Of a stretch of DNA of 64,000 nucleotides, positions 56,526 through 64,000 are shown piece after piece. The translations under genes were made by a program, and so were the position numbers. The number at the start of each line of letters is the position of its first letter. Position 1 is the stretch's first letter. This DNA is from a bacterium (GTDB taxonomy: Bacteria > Planctomycetota > B15-G4): the NCBI GenBank assembly GCA_030428785.1, contig JAUIEF010000006.1:1-64000 (forward strand), written 5' to 3'. Under the pieces are notes generated by a model that made no database searches, had not been told where the DNA came from, and worked only from the letters and a program-made list of their open reading frames with translations.

Positions 56526-57539
56526 GTGAAGCGCGTGCTCCCCGCCCTGCTCGCGACGGCGGTGCTGGGCGCGCTCGTGCTCGCGTTCCTCGACCTCGAC
56601 CTCGCGGAGATGGGGCACGGGGTCGCCGACCGGCTCCGCGCGCTCGCGCCCGTCGACGTCGCGCTCGCGTTCGCGGTCTACCTCGCGAGCTACTTCGGCC
56701 GCGCCGTGCGCTTCGCCGTGCTGCTGCCCGGGCTGCGCGGCATCGTGCACCTCGCGTCCATCGCGGGCCGGCACAACTTCCTGAACCTCGTGCTGCCGTT
56801 CCGCACGGGCGAGCTCGCGCTCCCGTGGATGCTGCACAAGGAGTGCGGTCGTCCGCTCTCGCAGGGCAGCGCCGCGCTCCTCGTGTGCCGCGTCCTCGAC
56901 CTCGGGTGCGTCGCCGCCTGGCTCGCGATCGGCATCGCGTGGTACGGGGTCGGCGGCCCCACCGCCGAGGAGGTCACGCCGCGCGTCCTCGGCGTGCTCG
57001 CGGCGCTCGCGGCGGGGCTGCTGCTCATGGGGCCCGTGGCGAAGCGGGTCGCCGCGCGGCTCGACCCCGACGCGCCGGGGCGGGTGCGCGGCTTCCTCGC
57101 GCGCGCGACGGGGCACCTCGCCACGCTCTCGATCGGCCGGCTGCTGCTCGCGGGGCTCGTCTCGCTCGCGACCTGGCTGCTCACCTACTCCACCTACTGG
57201 TTCATGGTGCGCGGCATGGCGGGGCCGGATCCCGTGGGCCTCGAGCTGGGCGACGTGCCCTTCGCGCGCGGCCTCGTCGGCACGACCGGGCTGCACCTCA
57301 GCACGGTGCTTCCCGTGAACACGCTCGGCGGCGTGGGCTCCTGGGAGGCCGGCTGGGTCGCGGGCTACACCCTGCTCGCCGGCATCGGCAAGGAGGCCGC
57401 GGGCGTCTCGGCCGTCGTGACGCACCTGCTGAACTTCGTGTTCATCACGGTCATCGGCGGCGCGGGCTTCCTCCTTCGACGGAGCGCGCCGCGCCCGGCC
57501 GCGGGCGAGGCGTCGCCCGACGCGCCGTCGGGGTCCTGA
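56526..57539 (+). CDS. Lysylphosphatidylglycerol synthase/flippase-like TM protein (YbhN/AglD-type)
   Basis: FAVYLASYFGRAVRFAVLLPGL, RHNFLNLVLPFRTGELALPWML, LPVNTLGGVGSWEAGWVAGYTLLAG; GTG start. Confidence 0.8.
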   Translation: MKRVLPALLATAVLGALVLAFLDLDLAEMGHGVADRLRALAPVDVALAFAVYLASYFGRAVRFAVLLPGLRGIVHLASIAGRHNFLNLVLPFRTGELALPWMLHKECGRPLSQGSAALLVCRVLDLGCVAAWLAIGIAWYGVGGPTAEEVTPRVLGVLAALAAGLLLMGPVAKRVAARLDPDAPGRVRGFLARATGHLATLSIGRLLLAGLVSLATWLLTYSTYWFMVRGMAGPDPVGLELGDVPFARGLVGTTGLHLSTVLPVNTLGGVGSWEAGWVAGYTLLAGIGKEAAGVSAVVTHLLNFVFITVIGGAGFLLRRSAPRPAAGEASPDAPSGS

Positions 57540-57726
57540 GCGCGGGAGGCGCGCGCCGCGGGCCTCCTCGACCACGCCCCGCCCGCCGACGCCGGACGCC
57601 CGGCCGGAACCGGCCCCGACAGGCGCTTGCACCGCCCGGGGGCCGTGGGCATCATTGGCCGATTCGACGGGCAGCCGGCAGCACACGCCGCCGGCAGGCC
57701 TCGCGGCAGGACTGCGGGACGCGCGT

Positions 57727-57803
57727 CGGGGTGTGGCTCAGTTTGGTAGAGCGCAGCGTTCGGGACGCTGAGGTCGCTGGTTCAAATCCAGTCACCCCGA
57801 CCA
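57727..57803 (+). tRNA. tRNA-Pro (anticodon CGG), encoded 3' CCA
   Basis: Acceptor CGGGGTG/CACCCCG, anticodon stem CAGCG/CGCTG with loop TTCGGGA, T-arm GCTGG-TTCAAAT-CCAGT, then A-CCA. Confidence 0.96.
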
Positions 57804-57863
57804 CTTCCCCCCGCCCGGCGGGAGCCCCGCGGAGGGCGCGCGGCGGCGCGGACGGCCCCCCGC

Positions 57864-59414
57864 TCAGCCGCCGATCGAGACGAAGACGCCGCCGTTCTGC
57901 TCGGCGAGCTGCCGGAAGTCGTCGCCGCCGTAGGCCCCCACGTAGATCACGTGGAGCTGCACGCCCCGGTACTCGTTGACCCGGGCGACCTCCTGGCGGA
58001 TCTCGACCATGTCGACGCTCTTGCCCACCGTCGGCTCGCCGTCCGTGAGGAAGAAGATCGTGTCGACGTCGTCCGTGATCTTCGTCACGAAGGCGTTGTT
58101 CCCCCGGTCGTCGATGTCCTCGCCGAACGCCGTCATGAGCGCGAGGTGCGTGTTCGTGCGGCCCTCGTCCGACGCGCCGCGGTCGACGCCCATGCGCGCC
58201 CGGAAGCCCGCCGCGTCGCCGCCCCGCGGCTTGAGGTCCCCCACCCACTTCACGGCGTTGCTCCGGTTGAGCACCGACGCGCGCGCGGACTTCTTCTTCC
58301 AGAGGTCGACGTCCGTCGCGTAGGCGATGATGTTGAAGTTCGTCGTCTCGGGGAGCGACTCGATCGTGTTGACGAGCTCCTCCTTGACGATCTCGAGCCG
58401 CTGCAGCGAGCTGTACTCGCGCCCGCTGCGCTTGAGCCGCTCGGGGTCGCCGAACGGCTCGGACATGCTCTGGCTCACGTCGATGACGAAGACGATGTTC
58501 TCGCTCTTCGTCTGGATGTCCTGGAAGGACTTGGCGCCCGCGGCGTAGCGCGTGCCCTCCTCCGCGAGCTGCTTGAGCGCGGCCGCGACCGCCTCGAGGT
58601 CGGGCATGACGAAGCTCTTCTCGTTGCGGTCCCACCACGCGAGCCACTGCGTCATGTCGTCCTCGAACTTGCGCAGCGTGATCGCGCGCAGGACCTCGAA
58701 GGCGTCCTCCGCGACGCGCGGGTCCGGGTCCTCGCCCATCATCATGATGAGCGGGCGCACGACGCTCTTGGGGCGCAGCTCGCGCGCGACGCGGATCGCC
58801 TCGAGCCGCACGGCCTTCGACGGGTGCGCGAGGCCGGCGAGCAGTGCCGTCTCCGCGGCGGGCGCGTCGCCGATGGACTCGAGCGCGGAGAGCGCCGCCA
58901 TGACCTCGGCGTCCTCGGCCTCGCCGCCCGTGACGACCGTCGACAGCGGCGCGCAGGCGCCCGCGTCGCCGAGCCGGCCGAGCCCGCGGATCGCCCCCAT
59001 GCGCACCTCGAACTCCCGGTGCTCGAGCAGCCCGACGAGCGGCTCGAGGGCGAAGCCGGCGCGCATGCCGCCGAGCGCCTCGGCCGTCGCGGCGACGAGC
59101 GCCTCGTCCCGCGACTTCTTGCGGTCGAAGAGCACGCCGTCGAGGAGGTACTGCGCGGACGCCTCGGTCCGGTACCCCGAGAGCACGTCGATGGCCGCGC
59201 GGCGCACGAGGTACTCCTCCTCGTCCTCGAGCACCTCGACGAGGACCTCCGTCGCGGCGAGCGAGTCGACCTCCCCGAGGTTCAGCACCGCCTCGCGGCG
59301 CTGGACGGGGGTCTTGTCGTCGTCGTAGTAGCGGCGGAACTCGCGGACGAGCTCGTCGTCCGGGAGCAGGCCGAGCACGGCACCGAGCAGGAGGGCGCAG
59401 AGGGGTCCGGTCAT
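57864..59414 (-). CDS. Secreted HEAT-repeat plus von Willebrand factor A domain protein
   Basis: N-terminal signal peptide; HEAT repeats (REAVLNLGEVDSLAATEVLVEVLEDEEEYLVRRAAIDVLS...); IVFVIDVSQSMSEPFGDPER and DTIFFLTDGEPTVG (MIDAS-type VWA). Confidence 0.85.
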   Translation of the reverse strand: MTGPLCALLLGAVLGLLPDDELVREFRRYYDDDKTPVQRREAVLNLGEVDSLAATEVLVEVLEDEEEYLVRRAAIDVLSGYRTEASAQYLLDGVLFDRKKSRDEALVAATAEALGGMRAGFALEPLVGLLEHREFEVRMGAIRGLGRLGDAGACAPLSTVVTGGEAEDAEVMAALSALESIGDAPAAETALLAGLAHPSKAVRLEAIRVARELRPKSVVRPLIMMMGEDPDPRVAEDAFEVLRAITLRKFEDDMTQWLAWWDRNEKSFVMPDLEAVAAALKQLAEEGTRYAAGAKSFQDIQTKSENIVFVIDVSQSMSEPFGDPERLKRSGREYSSLQRLEIVKEELVNTIESLPETTNFNIIAYATDVDLWKKKSARASVLNRSNAVKWVGDLKPRGGDAAGFRARMGVDRGASDEGRTNTHLALMTAFGEDIDDRGNNAFVTKITDDVDTIFFLTDGEPTVGKSVDMVEIRQEVARVNEYRGVQLHVIYVGAYGGDDFRQLAEQNGGVFVSIGG

Positions 59415-59609
59415 GGGTCTCGCCAGCGGGGCGGGGTCGGGTCGGTCGGGGCGGGGAGCCGCGGGTCCTCGAAGGGATCGCACGAGGTCCGGCGGGGCGC
59501 CGCGAGGCGGTCGGCGCCGGGCTCCGGTCCGGGGGGCGCGGCGCGCGGCGCCCGACCGTCGGGAGCTCGCGCGGTGAATACGGCCCACGGCCCCGATAGG
59601 ATGCCGCAC

Positions 59610-60587
59610 ATGGCGTCCACCATACAGCAGGGCCCCCGCGCCGACAGGATCGAGTGGCTCCCCACCGAGGCCTCGGGCCGCCGGTACGCCCGCCTCCACG
59701 GCCCTCCCGGGCTCTCCGTGCCCACGGCGGTGCTCATGCAATTCCCGCGCGGCGCCCGGCCGGCCGAGATCGAGCGCGTCGCGCGCTCGACGGTCCTGCT
59801 CGGCGAGGCGGGCTTCCCGGTGCCGGAGATCTACGAGTCGCGTCCCGACCGCGGCTGGATACTCCAGGAGGACCTCGGGGACGTGACGCTCGCGGCGGCG
59901 CGCGAGGCCGGGACGGCCGTGGCCGGCGCGTACAGCGAGGCCGTCTCGCTGCTCGGTCGCCTCGACGGCCTGGAGCTCGAGACGTCGCCGCGCCCTCCGC
60001 TCGACGGCAAGCGCCTCGGCACGGAGCTGCACCAGTTCGTGACGCGCGCGCTCGGGCTCGCGGAGGGGCCCGGGCCGTCGCTCGCCGCGGAGCTCGAGCG
60101 GCTCGTCGAGGGCTGCACCGCGGCGCCGCTCGCGCTGTGCCACCGCGACTACCACTCGCGGAACCTCCTGCTGCACGGCGGACGCGTGCGCGTCGTGGAC
60201 CACCAGGACGCGCTCCCCGGTCCCGTCGGCTACGACCGCGCGTCGCTCGCCTACGACCCGTACGTCGAGCTGCCCGACGGGATCCGCGACCGCATCGCGG
60301 GCGACACACCGCACCTCGGCGAGGTCGCGGTCCAGCGGCTCGCGAAGGCGATCGGCACCTACGCGGACAAGGGCGGCGCGTGGGCGCGCTTCATCGCGCC
60401 GGCGGCGAAGCAGGCGCGACGCCTGCTCGCGGCGCACGGCCTCGCGCTGCCCGTGCTCGACCTCGCGTTCGCGAGCCTCGCGGCGCGCGCGGCGACCGCG
60501 TCAGAGCCGACCTCGCCGGGCCGTCCGGGCACGTCGCCGGCCGCGTCCCCCGCGCCGCCCCGCGAGGGAACGGCCGGCGCCCCGTGA
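59610..60587 (+). CDS. amgK: APH-fold sugar kinase, AmgK-like
   Basis: ALCHRDYHSRNLLLHGGRVRVVDHQDALPGPVGYDRASLAYDPYVEL (Brenner and metal motifs); followed by nucleotidyltransferase. Confidence 0.8.
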   Translation: MASTIQQGPRADRIEWLPTEASGRRYARLHGPPGLSVPTAVLMQFPRGARPAEIERVARSTVLLGEAGFPVPEIYESRPDRGWILQEDLGDVTLAAAREAGTAVAGAYSEAVSLLGRLDGLELETSPRPPLDGKRLGTELHQFVTRALGLAEGPGPSLAAELERLVEGCTAAPLALCHRDYHSRNLLLHGGRVRVVDHQDALPGPVGYDRASLAYDPYVELPDGIRDRIAGDTPHLGEVAVQRLAKAIGTYADKGGAWARFIAPAAKQARRLLAAHGLALPVLDLAFASLAARAATASEPTSPGRPGTSPAASPAPPREGTAGAP

Positions 60588-61585
60588 GCGTCCCCGAGCA
60601 GGCCGTCGTGCTGGCCGCGGGCGAGGGACGTCGCCTCCGTCCGCACACGCTCGTGAGACCCAAACCGCTCATGCCGTTCCTCGACGTCCCGCTCCTGCGT
60701 CACACGCTCCGGGCGCTCGCGCGCGCGGGCGTGCGGCGCGTGTGGGTCAACGCATGGCACCTCGCCGGGCAGGTCGAGGCGTTCGCCGCGGAGCGGCCCG
60801 AGCCCGCGCTCGACGTGACCGTCGTGCGCGAGGAGCGGCTGCTCGGCACGGGCGGCGGCCTCGCGAACCTCTGGCGACGGATGGACCGCGCGACCACGCT
60901 GCTGCTCCTGCCGGACATCCTCGCGGACTTCGACCTCGAGGCGCTCGCCGCCGACCACCGCGCGCGCGGCGCCGTCGCGACGATGGCGCTCACCGCGGCG
61001 GCGGACCCCGCGGCCTACGGGGGGGTGGACGTCGACGCGGACGGTCGGCTCCTCGACATCGCGGGCCTGCGCGGGGTCGAGACGACGCCCGCGGGCACCT
61101 TCGTCAACGCGAGCGCGCACGTCTTCGAGCCGGAGTTCCTCGACCGCCTCCCCGCCGAGCCGTCGTGCTTCGTGCGGCAGGGCTACGTCCCGGCGCTCGA
61201 CGACGGCTTGCCGTGCAGGGGCCGGCTCCACGAGGGCGCGTGGTTCGACACGGGCACCGCGGACGCGCTGCTCGACGCTCAGGCCGCCGCGCTCGAGGGG
61301 CAGCTCCCCGTCGACGACCTCCTGCTCGTGGACGGCGGCCGACGTCGCGGCGCGCGCGCCTGGGTGCACGGGGACGCGGAGGTCGCCGAGGACGCCGTGC
61401 TCGACGACGGCACGGTGGTCGGCGCGGGCGCGGTCGTCGAGGCCGGCGTCCGGCTGCACCGCTGCCTCGTCCTGCCGGGCGCGCGCGTCGCGGCCGGCAC
61501 GGAGGCGCGCCGCCGCATCCTGGGCGACGCGGACGCGACGCCCGACCGCGAGCGCGCCGCCGACGCCGCGGAGGTCGACGCGTGA
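60584..61585 (+). CDS. murU: Sugar-1-phosphate nucleotidyltransferase, MurU-like
   Basis: QAVVLAAGEGRRLRPHTLVRPKPLMPFLDVPLLRHTLRALARAGVRRVWVNAWHLAGQVEAF; GTGA overlap with the kinase gene. Confidence 0.8.
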   Translation: MSVPEQAVVLAAGEGRRLRPHTLVRPKPLMPFLDVPLLRHTLRALARAGVRRVWVNAWHLAGQVEAFAAERPEPALDVTVVREERLLGTGGGLANLWRRMDRATTLLLLPDILADFDLEALAADHRARGAVATMALTAAADPAAYGGVDVDADGRLLDIAGLRGVETTPAGTFVNASAHVFEPEFLDRLPAEPSCFVRQGYVPALDDGLPCRGRLHEGAWFDTGTADALLDAQAAALEGQLPVDDLLLVDGGRRRGARAWVHGDAEVAEDAVLDDGTVVGAGAVVEAGVRLHRCLVLPGARVAAGTEARRRILGDADATPDRERAADAAEVDA

Positions 61586-62271
61586 AGGGACCCGTCATCC
61601 TGCTGGGCCTCGTCGTCGCCCTGGCCGGCATCCTCTACTGGGCGCTCGTCGGGCCGGGCGGCGCGGACGTGCAGCGCGGCCTCGAGGAGACGGACCTCGC
61701 GTTCTCGCTCGTCGAGGCGGAGATCCGCGCCCTCGACGAGGACTTCATCCCGCTCACGCGCCAGGGCTACATGCTCAACCTCCGGCGGCAGCACGAGGAG
61801 CTGCGCGACCGGCTCGCCGTGCTCAAGGCGCGGCGCCTCGAGGTGCGGGAGGACGAGGCGCTCGTCGCGCACCAGCGGCTCGACGCCTTCCGCGAGATCG
61901 TCGACGCGACCGACGAGCTCTACGCGCAGGCGAAGTCCCTGCACCGCCGGACGGAGGCGCGGTACGCGTTCATGATCGAGGTGAGCCCGCTGCTCCAGCG
62001 GGCGCGCGCGCTCCGCGACCTGCTCGACGCCGCGGACTGCGAGGACGAGGCGCTGCGCGTGCGGCGCGACGCGCTCGCCGGGAGCTTCGCCGACCTCGAG
62101 CAGGGCGCGAAGACCGCGGACACGGTGCTCCAGCAGAACGTGACCCAGGGCGAGACGCTCGCGGGCGCGGAGCTCCGCAGCCTGCGGGAGCTCGTCGAGG
62201 AGCAGCGCAAGCTCGCGGCGGCGATGGGCGTCGAGGTCCCCGAGCCGGAGCCGGCGCAGGGCGACGGCTAG
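61582..62271 (+). CDS. Membrane-anchored coiled-coil protein
   Basis: N-terminal TM GPVILLGLVVALAGILYWALV, then long heptad region; GTGA overlap with the murU-like gene. Confidence 0.7.
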   Translation: MKGPVILLGLVVALAGILYWALVGPGGADVQRGLEETDLAFSLVEAEIRALDEDFIPLTRQGYMLNLRRQHEELRDRLAVLKARRLEVREDEALVAHQRLDAFREIVDATDELYAQAKSLHRRTEARYAFMIEVSPLLQRARALRDLLDAADCEDEALRVRRDALAGSFADLEQGAKTADTVLQQNVTQGETLAGAELRSLRELVEEQRKLAAAMGVEVPEPEPAQGDG

Positions 62272-62362
62272 GCGCCCGGGCGAGCGGACCGAGGAGACGG
62301 GGGCGGTGCGAGCGTCGGGCGGACGCCGGGGCGACCGCGGAGCGGACGTCCGGCGCGCGCGC

Positions 62363-64000
62363 TCAGCCGCCGCCGAGGAGACCGGGGGCGAGCCGTTCGA
62401 GCTCGGCGTCGACGCGCGCGCGGTCGGCGTCCCGCCCGAGCGCCTCGAGCACGCGGCGCTTCACGAGCAGGAGGTTCACGGCGGACGGCCGGGTCGCGAG
62501 CGCCGCGTCGAGGCGCGCGAGCGCCGCGTCGAGCGTGCCGCCGAGCAGCTCCGCGAGCGCGCGCATGGCGGTGGCCTCCGGATCGCCGGGCACGCGCTCG
62601 AGGGCGAGGTCGAACACGCCGGCCGCCTCGGCGACGGCGCGCGGGTCCGGCGGCGTGCTCCCGCCCGCGACCTCCAGGAGCGCGCGCCCCCACTCGACGA
62701 GGATCGGCGCGGAGCCGGGCTGGAGCACGTGCGCCGTCCCGAGCTCGGCGGCGGCCTCCGCCGGCCGCCCCAGCGCGCGGAGCGTGCGCCCGCGGAAGAA
62801 CCGCAGCTCGGAGACGTCGTCGTAGCCGGCGAGGGCCTGGAGGCGCGACCACGCCTCGGCCGCGCGGCCCGCGACGAGCAGCGAGTTCGCGCGGTCGATG
62901 GCGTCGACGAGGTCCATGGCCTCGCGCGGATCGCGACGCGGCGCGCCGTCGTCCGTCGGCGTCGCGGCGCCGACGTAGCCGAGCGCGCGCAGCGTGTCGA
63001 GGTCCGTCACGACGTCCGCCTCGTCGACCGGGTCGGGCGACGGCACGAACGGCCGCAGCGGGTGGTCGGCCGCGGGCGCGCCCTCGCGCTCCGCCGGGTC
63101 CGTCGCGAGGTGGTGGAGCCGCCAGCCCGCGGGCTCGGCCTCCGGCGCCCCGACGAGCTTGAGCGCGCCGCGACGCACGCCGGCGAGCGGCGAGAAGCCG
63201 TAGTAGAAGGCCGGGCTCCGGCACTCGAGCGGGAGCGTGCGGTCGGGCGACGGGCGGGCCAGGGAGCGCCCGTCGAGGTCGTCGCCCGGCGGCAGGCCGA
63301 CGAGCTCGAGCACCGTCGGCGTGACGTCGAGCACGGAGACGACGTCCTCGCGCACGACGCCCGCGCGCGGGAACGCCTCCGGCTCCTCGCCCGCGGCGCC
63401 GGCGCGCGCGACGACGAGCGGCACGTGCATCGCGCCCTGGAACACGAGGACGCCGTGCGTGCTCTCGCCGTGCTCGCCCAGGCTCTCGCCGTGGTCGGAC
63501 GTCACGACGACGATCACGGGACCGTCCGGGAGCCCCGCGAGCAGACGCCCGAGCTGCCGGTCCGCCCAGCGCACCTCGTCGAGGTACGCGCGGCGGTCCT
63601 CGCCCGGGAGCCCGTCGGGCGCGTCGTAGGGCGCGTGCGGGTCGAAGAGGTGCACCCACGCGAACCACGGCGCGTCCCGGTCGCGGCGCGCGGCGTCATC
63701 GAGCCATTCGAGCGCGGCGTCCACGGTGCGGTCGCCGCGTCGCTCGCGCGGGCGCGGCGGGCCGCCCGGGACGTGGAGCGCGTCGTCGTAGACGTCGAAG
63801 CCCGCGTCGAGCCCGTGGATGCCGTCGAGCACCGCGGCCGACACGAAGGCCCCCGTGCTCCACCCCGCGTCGGACAGGCGCTCGGCCAGCGTGTCGACCG
63901 GGAGCGCCGGCCGGGCCACGCCGTTCACCGTGAGGCCGTGGCGGGCCGGGCGCAGTCCCGTGAGGATCGACGCGTGCGCCGGGAGCGTGAGCGGCGTGAC
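62363..64000 (-). CDS. Sulfatase-like (alkaline phosphatase superfamily) hydrolase with C-terminal TPR-like region; 5' end outside window
   Basis: VTPLTLPAHASILTGLRPARHGLTVNGV, DPHAPYDAP, VVTSDHGESLGEHGE; ORF open to window end. Confidence 0.85.
   Translation of the reverse strand, partial: VTPLTLPAHASILTGLRPARHGLTVNGVARPALPVDTLAERLSDAGWSTGAFVSAAVLDGIHGLDAGFDVYDDALHVPGGPPRPRERRGDRTVDAALEWLDDAARRDRDAPWFAWVHLFDPHAPYDAPDGLPGEDRRAYLDEVRWADRQLGRLLAGLPDGPVIVVVTSDHGESLGEHGESTHGVLVFQGAMHVPLVVARAGAAGEEPEAFPRAGVVREDVVSVLDVTPTVLELVGLPPGDDLDGRSLARPSPDRTLPLECRSPAFYYGFSPLAGVRRGALKLVGAPEAEPAGWRLHHLATDPAEREGAPAADHPLRPFVPSPDPVDEADVVTDLDTLRALGYVGAATPTDDGAPRRDPREAMDLVDAIDRANSLLVAGRAAEAWSRLQALAGYDDVSELRFFRGRTLRALGRPAEAAAELGTAHVLQPGSAPILVEWGRALLEVAGGSTPPDPRAVAEAAGVFDLALERVPGDPEATAMRALAELLGGTLDAALARLDAALATRPSAVNLLLVKRRVLEALGRDADRARVDAELERLAPGLLGGG

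Noticed and set aside
57727-57803. tRNA-Pro as an integration (att) site
   Set aside because: No integrase gene, no duplicated tRNA 3' end and no foreign-looking genes found nearby.

Overview
High-GC bacterial chromosome segment, most likely a Planctomycetota-type genome (inferred from gene content and style, not tested). It holds about 43 protein-coding genes plus one tRNA-Pro(CGG). Most genes are housekeeping or secreted/surface proteins: an asnS / membrane protein / epmA-like operon, polA, dihydroorotase, gatCAB, guaBA, an imuA-imuB-dnaE2 mutasome operon, and an amgK/murU-like pair. I found no CRISPR array, rRNA, complete IS element, prophage or recognisable defence island. The most useful signals are: (1) two long intergenic near-palindromes (182 and 166 bp), each bounded by CTAG and resembling MITEs; (2) two loci (NhaC-MFS and STAS-PilZ) where one extra nucleotide appears to break a gene and create a read-through ORF; (3) repeated 4-bp NTGA stop/start overlaps, including two that imply CTG initiation; (4) a 12-bp minisatellite inside dnaE2 and a possible SOS-like direct repeat upstream of imuA; (5) a recent Kelch-domain duplication; (6) several unusual domain fusions (LOG with a ~400-aa unknown N-terminus, NTF2-like plus amidohydrolase, HEAT plus VWA). 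Most six-frame ORFs that overlap these genes are Arg/Ala/Pro/Gly-rich shadow ORFs expected at this GC content, and I discarded them.
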